The notes: a model not told the origin generated them from the letters alone. Positions 17,052 to 25,837 are shown, numbered from the stretch's first letter. The stretch is DNA of 64,000 bases from Cedecea neteri (GCF_000758305.1 NZ_CP009458.1:1798001-1862000), one strand, 5' to 3'. Numbers and translations are program-made.

Positions 17052-17639
17052 ATGAATACCTTACGCATTGGACTCGTGTCCATTTCAGACCGCGCTTCCA
17101 GCGGCGTTTATCAGGATAAAGGCATTCCTGCGCTGCAAGAGTGGCTCGAACAGACGCTGACAATACCTTTTAAGATAGAAACCCGTCTGATCCCTGACGA
17201 ACAATCCATCATTGAACAAGCGCTCTGCGAGCTAGTGGATGAAATGGCCTGCCATTTGGTGCTGACAACCGGTGGGACCGGACCGGCGCGTCGTGACGTA
17301 ACGCCGGATGCTACGCTTGCCGTTGCCGATCGTTTAATGCCCGGCTTTGGCGAACAGATGCGTCAGATCAGCCTGCATTTTGTCCCGACGGCGATCCTCT
17401 CTCGTCAGGTAGGCGTCATTCGTAAACAGGCCTTGATCCTCAACCTTCCGGGGCAGCCAAAATCTATTCAGGAAACGCTGGAAGGCGTGAAAGATGAAAA
17501 CGGCAAGGTTGTGGTGCCAGGGATTTTTGCAAGTGTACCGTATTGTATACAGTTGCTGGATGGGCCTTATGTTGAAACGCATGACCATGTGGTAGCAGCT
17601 TTCCGTCCTAAAAGTGCTCGTCGCGAGATAAAACCCTGA
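17052..17639 (+). CDS. mog: Molybdopterin adenylyltransferase
   Basis: This 195-residue cytoplasmic enzyme adenylylates molybdopterin before molybdenum insertion in molybdenum cofactor synthesis. The MoCF_biosynth domain shows DRASSGVYQDKGIPAL and the nucleotide/MPT loop TTGGTGPARRDVTPDAT near 72-88, then ILNLPGQPKS. ATG 17052 was chosen (MNTLRIGLVSISD), matching E. coli; the open frame seven codons upstream has no independent support. It follows talB and its terminator and is transcribed rightward. Confidence 0.96.
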   Translation: MNTLRIGLVSISDRASSGVYQDKGIPALQEWLEQTLTIPFKIETRLIPDEQSIIEQALCELVDEMACHLVLTTGGTGPARRDVTPDATLAVADRLMPGFGEQMRQISLHFVPTAILSRQVGVIRKQALILNLPGQPKSIQETLEGVKDENGKVVVPGIFASVPYCIQLLDGPYVETHDHVVAAFRPKSARREIKP

Positions 17640-17764
17640 ATAATTAGCTTTTGTGACATAAGATCGAATTGGTATGGAGTGTGAACATTTTACCGTTATA
17701 GTAACTCTGGCTTTACAGCTAAACGGAAAAAATAATTAACACTCCTCTTTACAAGCGGTCCCCT

Positions 17765-19075
17765 ATGTCAAAACAGCACGTCAGACCTCTTAACCGGCAG
17801 GATTATAAAACCCTGACCCTTGCTGCCCTCGGCGGCGCCCTCGAATTCTACGACTTCATTATCTTCGTCTTCTTTGCGGCAGTGCTGGGAGAGCTCTTCT
17901 TCCCGGCTGATATCCCGGAGTGGCTGCGCCAGGTGCAGACATTCGCTATTTTCGCGGCCGGTTATCTTGTGCGCCCACTGGGCGGGGTTGTGATGGCGCA
18001 CTTTGGCGATCTGGTCGGCCGCAAAAAGATGTTTACCCTCAGCATTCTGCTGATGGCGGTACCGACGCTGGCCATTGGTTTGCTGCCGACGTATGCCTCG
18101 TTAGGCATTGCGGCTCCGTTGTTGCTGTTGCTGATGCGTATTCTGCAGGGGGCGGCAATCGGCGGCGAAGTGCCGGGCGCCTGGGTGTTTGTCTCTGAGC
18201 ATGTGCCGGATAAGCGGATTGGTATTGCCTGCGGCATTTTGACGATGGGTCTGACCGTCGGGATTCTGTTGGGCTCCGTAGTGGCAACCATTATTAATAC
18301 TTCCATGACCCAGCAGGCGATTCATGATGGCGGTTGGCGCATTCCTTTCTTCCTTGGCGGGATTTTTGGCCTGGTGGCGATGTATCTTCGCCGCTGGTTG
18401 CGTGAAACGCCAATCTTCCTCGAAATGCAGCAGCGTAAAGCGTTGGCTGAGGAGCTGCCGCTTAAGTCAGTAGTGGTTGGGCATAAAAAAGCAGTGGTTG
18501 TTTCTATGCTGCTGACCTGGCTGCTCTCCGCCTGCATCGTAGTAGTGATTTTGATGTCACCGATTTGGCTGCAAAAACAGCATGGGATCGCGCCTGCCTT
18601 AACGCTACAGGCAAACAGTATTGCCACGATTATGCTGTGCGTGGGTTGTCTGCTGGCAGGGCTGGCGGCTGACCGCTTTGGCTCAGGGAAAACCTTTACC
18701 GTCGGCAGCGTCTTGCTCGCCATCTGTAGCTGGATGTTTTATCACCTGAGTGGGACGCATCCGGAACATCTCTTCTTGCTCTATGGCCTGGTTGGGTTGA
18801 GCGTGGGGGTGGTTGGCGCGGTGCCATTTGTTATGGTGCGAGCCTTCCCGGCGCAGGTGCGATTCACCGGAATTTCGTTTTCTTACAACCTGTCCTATGC
18901 CATTTTTGGCGGCCTGACGCCGATTGCGGTCACTATGCTAATGGGCGTTTCGCCGATGGCCCCGGCCTGGTATGTGTTGGCGCTTGCTATCGTGGGTTTG
19001 GTGATGGGGATTTGGCTGAGAAAGGATATTCATCATCAGGATAAGATAGAAGAAGGGGCTCTGACGCCTTCCTGA
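17765..19075 (+). CDS. MFS transporter, metabolite:H+ symporter (MHS) family
   Basis: This 436-residue protein has 12 predicted membrane segments. It has the MHS/sugar-porter-type motifs: GGALEFYDFIIFVFFAAV in the first segment, LGGVVMAHFGDLVGRKKMF between segments 2 and 3, and LMRILQGAAIGGEVPGAWVFVSEH in segments 4 to 5. Relatives include citrate, proline/betaine, shikimate and alpha-ketoglutarate symporters. The substrate here cannot be assigned. E. coli K-12 has no gene at this place between mog and satP, although I believe several other enterobacteria carry one. It is monocistronic, with its own 125-base upstream gap and a strong terminator downstream. Confidence 0.88.
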   Translation: MSKQHVRPLNRQDYKTLTLAALGGALEFYDFIIFVFFAAVLGELFFPADIPEWLRQVQTFAIFAAGYLVRPLGGVVMAHFGDLVGRKKMFTLSILLMAVPTLAIGLLPTYASLGIAAPLLLLLMRILQGAAIGGEVPGAWVFVSEHVPDKRIGIACGILTMGLTVGILLGSVVATIINTSMTQQAIHDGGWRIPFFLGGIFGLVAMYLRRWLRETPIFLEMQQRKALAEELPLKSVVVGHKKAVVVSMLLTWLLSACIVVVILMSPIWLQKQHGIAPALTLQANSIATIMLCVGCLLAGLAADRFGSGKTFTVGSVLLAICSWMFYHLSGTHPEHLFLLYGLVGLSVGVVGAVPFVMVRAFPAQVRFTGISFSYNLSYAIFGGLTPIAVTMLMGVSPMAPAWYVLALAIVGLVMGIWLRKDIHHQDKIEEGALTPS

Positions 19076-19080
19076 ATAAA

Positions 19081-19107
19081 AAAACGCGGAGCAAGGCTCC
19101 GCGTTTT
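19081..19107. terminator. Bidirectional terminator between the MHS transporter and satP
   Basis: A perfect 12-bp stem, aaaacgcggagc (19081-19092) / gctccgcgtttt (19096-19107), has a 3-base loop. It is flanked by A-runs and T-runs and serves the two convergent genes. Confidence 0.92.
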
Positions 19108-19126
19108 GCTTTCCGCTAAAGGAAGA

Positions 19127-19693
19127 TTAGTGCTTTTCGCCGATCGGCAGCACGGTGCGGCCAAACTGCTCGTTCAGCACTTCACCCATCGCCAGGTAGA
19201 TAGCGCTTGCGCCACACACCAGGCCAATCCAGCCCGCGACTTTCACAATACCTTCGTTATCTGCCAGGTGGCCAAACGCCAGCAGGGCGAACAGCACGGT
19301 CAGGCTGGCAAAGACGAACTGCAGCATACGTGGTGCTTTCAGAGTACCGAAGAACATGAACAGGGTGAAGACACCCCACAGGCCCAGGTACGCGCCAAGG
19401 AAGTGGCCATTGGCCGCATCGCTAAGGCCCATTTTAGGCATCAGCAGAATCGCCACCAGCGTCAGCCAGAAAGAGCCGTATGAGGTGAAGGCGGTTAAAC
19501 CGAAAGTGTTCCCTTTTTTAAACTCCAGCAGGCCCGCGAAGATTTGCGCGATACCGCCGTAGAAAATCCCCATCGCGAGGATAGTAACGTCAAAACCAAA
19601 AATACCTGCGTTATGCAGGTTGAGCAAAATGGTGGTCATGCCGAAGCCCATTAAGCCCAGGGGAGCTGGATTAGCCAACTTAGTGTTGCCCAT
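19127..19693 (-). CDS. satP: Acetate/succinate:proton symporter SatP (YaaH)
   Basis: This 188-residue inner-membrane protein of the GPR1/FUN34/YaaH (AceTr) family has six membrane segments. The family signature NPAPLGLMGFGMTT is at residues 8-21, and the conserved FGLTAFTSYGSFWLTLV is mid-protein. It exports or imports acetate and succinate with protons. Length and sequence are close to E. coli SatP. The gene is divergent from dnaK, with a 297-base gap in which the E. coli yaaW/yaaI genes are absent. Confidence 0.96.
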   Translation of the reverse strand: MGNTKLANPAPLGLMGFGMTTILLNLHNAGIFGFDVTILAMGIFYGGIAQIFAGLLEFKKGNTFGLTAFTSYGSFWLTLVAILLMPKMGLSDAANGHFLGAYLGLWGVFTLFMFFGTLKAPRMLQFVFASLTVLFALLAFGHLADNEGIVKVAGWIGLVCGASAIYLAMGEVLNEQFGRTVLPIGEKH

Positions 19694-19840
19694 AGTTCCT
19701 CTGAAAAATTCATCTGAAATGTAGTGTTAATTAACGCCCTGCCGCCGGGAGTCCGGTTGCGGGCGCGGCATAATAATCAGGCAGCACGTCGCCGTCTATG
19801 ATCTGAGCGGGGGGAAAGCTGAAAATTTTTTTTCACCTGC

Positions 19841-19870
19841 CCCTTGATGGCAAGCGTTGCGACCCCATCT
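19841..19870 (+). promoter_or_regulatory. Sigma-32 heat-shock promoter of dnaKJ
   Basis: The -35 element CCCTTGAT (19841-19848) and -10 element CCCCATCT (19863-19870) are separated by 14 bases, matching the sigma-32 consensus and the E. coli dnaK P1 promoter in both elements and in the flanking bases. It lies about 115 bases upstream of dnaK. Confidence 0.9.
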
Positions 19871-19990
19871 TGTATGCAACCGCAGTTGGCGGACCTGAAA
19901 AAAAACGCTTCGGGCAGTTGAAACAGACGCTTTTGCCCGCATAACAGGTTCACAACCACATGATGACGAATTTTTAGTGGAGACGTTTAG

Positions 19991-21913
19991 ATGGGTAAAA
20001 TTATTGGTATCGACCTGGGGACTACTAACTCTTGTGTCGCGATTATGGATGGTACAACTGCTCGTGTGCTGGAGAACGCCGAGGGCGACCGCACCACGCC
20101 TTCTATCATTGCTTACACGCAGGACGGCGAAATCCTGGTAGGTCAGCCGGCTAAACGTCAGGCAGTGACTAACCCGCAAAACACTCTGTTTGCGATTAAA
20201 CGCCTGATTGGCCGTCGCTTCCAGGACGAAGAAGTGCAGCGTGATGAAGCCATCATGCCTTACAAAATCATCGGCGCTGACAACGGCGACGCATGGATTG
20301 ACGTAAAAGGTCAGAAAATGGCACCGCCGCAGATCTCTGCTGAAGTGCTGAAGAAAATGAAGAAAACCGCTGAAGATTACCTGGGTGAGCCGGTAACCGA
20401 AGCTGTTATCACCGTTCCAGCATACTTTAACGATGCTCAGCGTCAGGCAACCAAAGACGCCGGCCGCATCGCAGGTCTGGAAGTGAAACGTATCATCAAC
20501 GAACCAACCGCTGCCGCACTGGCTTACGGTCTGGATAAAGAAGTTGGCAACCGTACTATCGCGGTTTACGACCTTGGTGGTGGTACTTTCGATATCTCTA
20601 TTATCGAAATCGACGAAGTTGACGGCGAGAAAACCTTCGAAGTTCTGGCAACCAACGGTGATACCCACCTGGGTGGTGAAGACTTCGACAGCCGCATGAT
20701 CAACTACCTCGTTGACGAGTTTAAGAAAGATCAGGGCATTGACCTGCGTAACGATCCGCTGGCAATGCAGCGCCTGAAAGAAGCGGCAGAAAAAGCAAAA
20801 ATCGAGCTTTCTTCTGCACAGCAGACCGACGTGAACCTGCCGTACATCACTGCAGACGCGACCGGTCCAAAACACATGAACATCAAAGTGACTCGTGCGA
20901 AACTGGAATCCCTGGTCGAAGACCTGGTGAACCGTTCTATCGAGCCACTGAAAGTTGCCCTGCAGGATGCTGGCCTGTCCGTTTCCGATATCCAGGACGT
21001 TATCCTGGTCGGCGGTCAGACTCGTATGCCAATGGTGCAGAAAAAAGTTGCTGAGTTCTTCGGTAAAGAGCCGCGTAAAGACGTTAACCCGGATGAAGCT
21101 GTTGCTATCGGTGCAGCGGTTCAGGGCGGCGTGCTGACCGGTGATGTAAAAGACGTACTGCTGCTGGACGTTACCCCGCTGTCTCTGGGTATCGAAACCA
21201 TGGGTGGCGTGATGACTGCGCTTATCAGCAAAAACACCACCATCCCGACCAAGCACAGCCAGGTGTTCTCTACCGCTGAAGACAACCAGTCTGCGGTAAC
21301 CATCCATGTGATTCAGGGTGAACGTAAACGTGCATCCGATAACAAATCACTGGGTCAGTTCAACCTGGACGGGATCAGCGCGGCACCGCGCGGTATGCCA
21401 CAGATCGAAGTCACCTTTGACATTGATGCTGACGGTATCCTGCACGTTTCTGCAAAAGACAAAAACAGCGGTAAAGAGCAGAAGATCACCATCAAGGCAT
21501 CTTCCGGTCTGAACGAAGACGAAATCCAGAAAATGGTTCGTGATGCAGAAGCTAACGCCGAAGCTGACCGTAAGTTCGAAGAGCTGGTTCAGACCCGTAA
21601 CCAGGGCGACCATCTGCTGCACAGCACCCGTAAGCAGGTTGAAGAAGCAGGCGACAAACTGCCAGCTGACGACAAAACTGCTATTGAGTCTGCGCTGACT
21701 GCGCTGGAAGCGTCGCTGAAAGGCGAAGATAAAGCGGACATCGAAGCTAAAATTCAGGCTCTGGCTGAAGTTTCCCAGAAGCTGATGGAACTGGCTCAGC
21801 AGCAGCACGCTGAGCAGCAGGCTGGCAATGCTGCTGATGCAGGCAACGCTAACGCCGGTAAAGACGACGATGTTGTCGATGCCGAGTTCGAAGAAGTTAA
21901 AGATAAAAAATAA
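19991..21913 (+). CDS. dnaK: Chaperone DnaK (Hsp70)
   Basis: This 640-residue ATP-dependent chaperone has the nucleotide-binding domain (1-383) with IGIDLGTTNSCVA, KRLIGRRF, IINEPTAAALAYGL, DLGGGTFDISI and LVGGQTRMP. The linker DVLLLDVTPLSLGIET follows, then the substrate-binding domain and a C-terminal lid. The tail ends DVVDAEFEEVKDKK, the EEVD-like bacterial end. It works with DnaJ and GrpE in folding and disaggregation and controls sigma-32 stability. It is two residues longer than E. coli DnaK because of the disordered tail. Codon bias is very strong. Confidence 0.99.
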   Translation: MGKIIGIDLGTTNSCVAIMDGTTARVLENAEGDRTTPSIIAYTQDGEILVGQPAKRQAVTNPQNTLFAIKRLIGRRFQDEEVQRDEAIMPYKIIGADNGDAWIDVKGQKMAPPQISAEVLKKMKKTAEDYLGEPVTEAVITVPAYFNDAQRQATKDAGRIAGLEVKRIINEPTAAALAYGLDKEVGNRTIAVYDLGGGTFDISIIEIDEVDGEKTFEVLATNGDTHLGGEDFDSRMINYLVDEFKKDQGIDLRNDPLAMQRLKEAAEKAKIELSSAQQTDVNLPYITADATGPKHMNIKVTRAKLESLVEDLVNRSIEPLKVALQDAGLSVSDIQDVILVGGQTRMPMVQKKVAEFFGKEPRKDVNPDEAVAIGAAVQGGVLTGDVKDVLLLDVTPLSLGIETMGGVMTALISKNTTIPTKHSQVFSTAEDNQSAVTIHVIQGERKRASDNKSLGQFNLDGISAAPRGMPQIEVTFDIDADGILHVSAKDKNSGKEQKITIKASSGLNEDEIQKMVRDAEANAEADRKFEELVQTRNQGDHLLHSTRKQVEEAGDKLPADDKTAIESALTALEASLKGEDKADIEAKIQALAEVSQKLMELAQQQHAEQQAGNAADAGNANAGKDDDVVDAEFEEVKDKK

Positions 21914-21939
21914 TCGCCCTGATGCAGGGTAATTAACCG

Positions 21940-21971
21940 GCACGGGCGCGGAGTTTACTCCACGCCCGTGC
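21940..21971 (+). other. Intercistronic hairpin between dnaK and dnaJ
   Basis: Two 14-base arms (21940-21953 and 21958-21971) pair with a single mismatch around the loop ttta. No T-run follows, so it is not a normal terminator. It more likely stabilises the dnaK message or dampens dnaJ expression, as suggested for the E. coli operon. Confidence 0.75.
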
Positions 21972-21997
21972 TCGTATGTTAAGGGCAGAAAAAAGAG

Positions 21998-23131
21998 ATG
22001 GCGAAGAAAGACTATTACGAGGTTTTAGGCGTTCCGAAGTCAGCGGAAGAGCGTGAAATCAAAAAGGCTTATAAGCGCCTGGCGATGAAGTTCCATCCGG
22101 ACCGTAACCAGGGCGATAAAGAGGCCGAGGCGAAGTTCAAAGAGATCAAAGAAGCCTACGAAATCCTTACCGACGCTCAAAAACGTGCGGCGTACGATCA
22201 GTACGGCCATGCTGCGTTTGAACAAGGCGGTATGGGCGGTGGTGGCGGCTTTGGCGGCGGCGGTGCGGACTTCAGCGATATCTTTGGCGACGTATTTGGC
22301 GACATTTTTGGCGGCGGACGCCGTCAGCGTGCGTCTCGTGGTGCAGACTTGCGCTACAACATGGACTTAACGCTTGAGGAAGCGGTTCGTGGCGTCACCA
22401 AAGAGATCCGTATCCCGACGCTCGAAGAGTGCGAAGTTTGCCACGGCAGCGGCGCGAAAAAAGGCTCTTCTCCGCAGACCTGTCCAACCTGCCACGGGCA
22501 GGGCCAGGTGCAAATGCGTCAGGGCTTCTTCACCGTGCAGCAAAGCTGTCCGCACTGTCAGGGCCGCGGTACCATCATTAAAGATCCGTGCAATAGCTGC
22601 CACGGCCACGGCCGAGTAGAGAAAACCAAAACGCTGTCGGTGAAAATCCCGGCGGGCGTGGATACCGGTGACCGTATTCGTCTGTCTGGCGAAGGCGAAG
22701 CGGGTGAACACGGTGCGCCATCAGGCGATCTGTACGTTCAGGTTCAGGTGAAACAGCACCCAATCTTCGAACGTGAAGGTAATAACCTGTACTGCGAAGT
22801 GCCGATCAACTTCGCAATGGCTGCGCTGGGTGGGGAAATTGAAGTCCCAACCCTGGACGGGCGGGTTAACCTCAAGGTTCCGGGCGAAACGCAAACCGGC
22901 AAGCTGTTCAGAATGCGCGGTAAAGGCGTGAAGTCCGTGCGAGGTGGTGCGCAGGGTGATCTGCTGTGCCGCGTTGTTGTAGAGACGCCGGTTAGTCTTA
23001 ACGAAAAGCAGAAAAAGCTACTGCGTGACCTGGAAGAGAGCTTCGGCGGCCCTACCGGGGCGAACAACAGCCCGCGCTCGAAGAGCTTCTTCGACGGCGT
23101 GAAGAAATTCTTTGATGATTTAACTCGGTAA
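21998..23131 (+). CDS. dnaJ: Co-chaperone DnaJ (Hsp40)
   Basis: This 377-residue DnaK partner has the J domain (1-70) with HPD at 33-35 (FHPDRNQGD). A Gly/Phe-rich linker follows with a DIFGDVFGDIFGGG core. The zinc-finger domain has four CxxCxGxG repeats (CEVCHGSG, CPTCHGQG, CPHCQGRG, CNSCHGHG), followed by the C-terminal substrate-binding domains. It stimulates DnaK ATPase and delivers unfolded clients. It is cotranscribed with dnaK from the heat-shock promoter. Confidence 0.98.
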   Translation: MAKKDYYEVLGVPKSAEEREIKKAYKRLAMKFHPDRNQGDKEAEAKFKEIKEAYEILTDAQKRAAYDQYGHAAFEQGGMGGGGGFGGGGADFSDIFGDVFGDIFGGGRRQRASRGADLRYNMDLTLEEAVRGVTKEIRIPTLEECEVCHGSGAKKGSSPQTCPTCHGQGQVQMRQGFFTVQQSCPHCQGRGTIIKDPCNSCHGHGRVEKTKTLSVKIPAGVDTGDRIRLSGEGEAGEHGAPSGDLYVQVQVKQHPIFEREGNNLYCEVPINFAMAALGGEIEVPTLDGRVNLKVPGETQTGKLFRMRGKGVKSVRGGAQGDLLCRVVVETPVSLNEKQKKLLRDLEESFGGPTGANNSPRSKSFFDGVKKFFDDLTR

Positions 23132-23153
23132 TTTCTTCCTGTTGTTATGCTTC

Positions 23154-23192
23154 AAAAAACCTGAACTGCTTCATTCGGTTCAGGTTTTTTTT
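23154..23192 (+). terminator. Terminator of the dnaKJ operon
   Basis: The stem aacctgaac / gttcaggtt is bounded by an A-run (23154-23159) and a long T-run (23185-23192). It starts 22 bases after the dnaJ stop. Confidence 0.92.
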
Positions 23193-23206
23193 ATGCCTTT
23201 TTATAT

Positions 23207-23225
23207 CGATCGGTTTTTTCGATCG
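23207..23225. repeat. cgatcg inverted repeat between dnaJ and nhaA
   Basis: Two self-complementary cgatcg hexamers (23207-23212 and 23220-23225) flank gtttttt. It lies just past the dnaJ terminator and about 105 bases before nhaA. It could be a second weak hairpin or a protein site in the nhaA control region. The assignment is open. Confidence 0.4.
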
Positions 23226-23329
23226 TTACTTGCAATATAAGCTGTTTTTAACGATGTGTCATTATCGCTATGCTGGCTACCCTATTAGTGTTCAGGATGA
23301 ATACGCTACTTAGAGAGTTGGGTGAAATA

Positions 23330-24502
23330 ATGACTAAAAATCTGCAACGTTTTTTTCAGAATGATGCCGCCGGCGGTATTTTTTTGATTGTTGCCGCCGC
23401 GCTGGCAATGCTGCTGGCGAATATGAATGCGACCAGCGCCGGCTACGAGGCGTTCCTTGCCACGCCTGTTGAAGTGAGAATTGGGCCGCTGGATATCAGT
23501 AAAAATCTGCTGCTGTGGGTGAATGATGCCCTGATGGCGATTTTCTTCCTGATGATTGGCCTTGAGGTGAAGCGGGAAATGGTTATTGGCTCACTGGCCG
23601 ATCGCCGTCAGGCTTCATTCCCGGTCATTGCTGCCCTTGGCGGGATGGTCGTGCCGGCTCTGCTTTATCTGGTTTTCAACTATGCTGATCCTGTAACGCG
23701 TGAAGGGTGGGCGATACCTGCGGCAACGGATATCGCGTTTGCTTTGGGGATCCTGGCGCTTCTGGGCAACCGTGTTCCTCTGGCGTTGAAAGTCTTCCTG
23801 ATGGCGTTGGCGATCATTGACGACCTTGGGGCGATTGTAATTATTGCGCTGTTTTATACCCACGATCTCTCGATGATGTCGCTGGGCGTTGCGGCGGCAG
23901 CTATTGTCGTACTGGCATTGCTGAACCTGTTCAACGTGCGCCGTACCGGAGTTTACATTCTGGTGGGCGTCATATTGTGGACGGCAGTACTGAAGTCGGG
24001 CGTGCATGCCACGCTTGCGGGCGTGATTATTGGGTTCTTTATTCCGCTGAAAGAAGAGAAAGGACGCTCGCCAGCTCAGGATCTGGAGCATGTGCTGCAT
24101 CCATGGGTGGCTTTCTTGATTCTGCCGCTGTTTGCTTTTGCCAATGCCGGCGTTTCTCTCAGCGGAGTGACGGTGCAGGGGCTAACGTCGCTTCTGCCGC
24201 TGGGGATTATGGCCGGTTTGTTTATCGGTAAGCCGCTGGGCATTAGCCTGTTCTGCTGGCTGGCGCTCAAGTTTAAACTTGCCTCGCTGCCAGAGGGAAC
24301 CAGTTTCAGGGATATCATGGCGGTAGGCGTGCTGTGTGGCATAGGGTTTACGATGTCTATCTTTATCGCTTCGCTGGCCTTTGGCGACGTTGACGCGGAG
24401 CTGATTACCTGGGCGAAGCTGGGGATACTCCTGGGATCGTTGCTCTCTGCTGTCGTCGGTTTCATGATGCTAAAAGCACGATTGCCTAAGGCGACTTCAT
24501 GA
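23330..24502 (+). CDS. nhaA: Na+/H+ antiporter NhaA
   Basis: This 390-residue inner-membrane antiporter exports Na+ or Li+ in exchange for two protons. It has 12 membrane segments. The ion-binding aspartates are in AIIDDLGAIVI (the Asp163/Asp164 pair of E. coli), and TDIAFALG forms part of the crossing-helix region. I chose ATG 23330 (MTKNLQRFF), which aligns with E. coli. The frame is open 20 codons upstream with an AUG at 23297, but the hydrophilic leader has no counterpart. nhaR follows as in E. coli and should activate it in response to Na+. No hok/sok-type or IS element lies upstream, unlike K-12. Confidence 0.96.
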   Translation: MTKNLQRFFQNDAAGGIFLIVAAALAMLLANMNATSAGYEAFLATPVEVRIGPLDISKNLLLWVNDALMAIFFLMIGLEVKREMVIGSLADRRQASFPVIAALGGMVVPALLYLVFNYADPVTREGWAIPAATDIAFALGILALLGNRVPLALKVFLMALAIIDDLGAIVIIALFYTHDLSMMSLGVAAAAIVVLALLNLFNVRRTGVYILVGVILWTAVLKSGVHATLAGVIIGFFIPLKEEKGRSPAQDLEHVLHPWVAFLILPLFAFANAGVSLSGVTVQGLTSLLPLGIMAGLFIGKPLGISLFCWLALKFKLASLPEGTSFRDIMAVGVLCGIGFTMSIFIASLAFGDVDAELITWAKLGILLGSLLSAVVGFMMLKARLPKATS

Positions 24503-24515
24503 CGTTACTGGCTGC

Positions 24516-24537
24516 CGGGTCATCGTCAGATGACCCG
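24516..24537 (+). other. Perfect hairpin between nhaA and nhaR
   Basis: CGGGTCATC (24516-24524) and GATGACCCG (24529-24537) pair perfectly around gtca, 13 bases after the nhaA stop and 31 bases before nhaR. No T-run follows, so it is more likely an RNA stabiliser or partial attenuator between the two genes than a full terminator. Confidence 0.7.
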
Positions 24538-24568
24538 ATAATGGATTAATTCTCAGGGAGTGAAGGGC

Positions 24569-25462
24569 ATGTCCCATATCAATTACAATCATCTTTATTA
24601 TTTCTGGCACGTTTGCAAAGAGGGGTCGGTTGTCGGTGCCGCTGAGGCGTTGTTCCTGACCCCACAAACAATCACCGGGCAAATAAAAGCGCTTGAAGAA
24701 CGCCTGCAAGGGAAGCTTTTCCGCCGTCAGGGAAGGGGGCTTGTCCCTTCGGAGCTGGGGCAACTGGTCTTCCGCTACGCCGACAGGATGTTTACCCTGA
24801 GCCAGGAAATGCTGGATATCGTTAACTATCGCAAAGAGGCTAACATCCTGTTTGATGTTGGCGTCGCGGATGCGCTGTCCAAACGTCTGGTTAGCGGCGT
24901 GCTGGATGCAGCAGTCGTTGGGGATGAGCAAATTCATCTGCGCTGTTTTGAATCCACCCATGAAATGCTGCTCGAACAGTTGAGCCAGCATAAACTGGAC
25001 ATGATCATTTCGGACTGCCCAATTGACTCGACTCAGCAAGAAGGGCTGTTTTCGGTGAAGCTTGGCGAGTGCGGGATCAGCTTCTGGTGTAAAGGTCCGG
25101 CGCCGGAGCTACCTTTCCCCGCCTGCCTTGAAACTCGACGCCTTCTTATTCCTGGGCGCCGTTCTATGCTGGGGCGCAAGCTTCTCAACTGGATTAACAT
25201 CCAGGGGCTGAAGATTGAGATTCTGGGCGAGTTTGATGATGCCGCGCTGATGAAAGCGTTTGGTGCAGCGCACAATGCTATCTTTGTTGCTCCGACGTTG
25301 TATGCACGGGATATCTACAGTGATGACGACGTCGTTGAGATTGGCAGAATGGATAACGTGCTGGAGGAGTATCACGCCATCTTTGCTGAACGCATGATCC
25401 AGCATCCTGCGGTGCAGCGTATCTGCAGCAAAGATTACTCAGCGCTGTTTAAAGTTGACTGA
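24569..25462 (+). CDS. nhaR: Transcriptional activator NhaR (LysR family)
   Basis: This 297-residue LysR-type regulator senses Na+ and activates nhaA. The N-terminal winged helix-turn-helix (HLYYFWHVCKEGSVVGAAEALFLTPQTITGQIKALE) is followed by a type-2 effector domain. ATG 24569 (MSHINYNH) has an AGGGAG Shine-Dalgarno eight bases upstream. A GTG nine bases earlier is also in frame, but it sits on that Shine-Dalgarno and is unlikely. E. coli NhaR is a few residues longer at both ends. It also controls pgaABCD and osmC in E. coli; those are not in this window. Confidence 0.95.
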   Translation: MSHINYNHLYYFWHVCKEGSVVGAAEALFLTPQTITGQIKALEERLQGKLFRRQGRGLVPSELGQLVFRYADRMFTLSQEMLDIVNYRKEANILFDVGVADALSKRLVSGVLDAAVVGDEQIHLRCFESTHEMLLEQLSQHKLDMIISDCPIDSTQQEGLFSVKLGECGISFWCKGPAPELPFPACLETRRLLIPGRRSMLGRKLLNWINIQGLKIEILGEFDDAALMKAFGAAHNAIFVAPTLYARDIYSDDDVVEIGRMDNVLEEYHAIFAERMIQHPAVQRICSKDYSALFKVD

Positions 25463-25473
25463 ATGACAGGCAT

Positions 25474-25501
25474 AAAAAAACCGGCGTTAGCCGGTTTTTT
25501 T
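25474..25501. terminator. Bidirectional terminator between nhaR and rpsT
   Basis: The stem accggc / gccggt around the loop gtta is flanked by seven A and seven T. It lies between the convergent nhaR and rpsT genes. Confidence 0.9.
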
Positions 25502-25526
25502 ATCAAAGCTCACAGCAAAAAGGCGA

Positions 25527-25790
25527 TTAAGCCAGTTTGTTGATTTGCGCAGTCAGGTTTGCTTTATGACGCGCAGCTTTGTTTTTGTGGATCAGACCTT
25601 TAGCAGCCTGACGGTCCACGATTGGTTGCATTTCGTTAAATGCTTTCTGTGCAGCAGCTTTATCGCCAGTTTCAATCGCTGCGTATACTTTCTTGATGAA
25701 AGTACGCATCATAGAGCGACGGCTTGCGTTGTGCTTACGAGCCTTTTCAGACTGTACGGCACGTTTCTTAGCTGATTTGATATTAGCCAA
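25527..25790 (-). CDS. rpsT: 30S ribosomal protein S20
   Basis: This 87-residue, very basic protein (MANIKSAKKRAVQSEKARKHN) of the 30S body binds 16S rRNA. The start codon is UUG (CAA at 25788-25790 on the plus strand), as in E. coli, where the rare start is part of S20 translational autoregulation. Length and sequence match E. coli. It is monocistronic and transcribed leftward from promoters in the 326-base gap shared with ribF. Confidence 0.98.
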   Translation of the reverse strand: MANIKSAKKRAVQSEKARKHNASRRSMMRTFIKKVYAAIETGDKAAAQKAFNEMQPIVDRQAAKGLIHKNKAARHKANLTAQINKLA

Positions 25791-25837
25791 GGTCCAACTC
25801 CCAAATATGATCTATGTGGACAATTCAAAGGCCGAGG

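Noticed and set aside
19796..21307. A 503-codon open frame on the minus strand opposite dnaK
   Set aside because: It mirrors the strongly biased dnaK codons. Long antisense frames opposite dnaK are a known artefact. The translation has no recognisable domain or start context.
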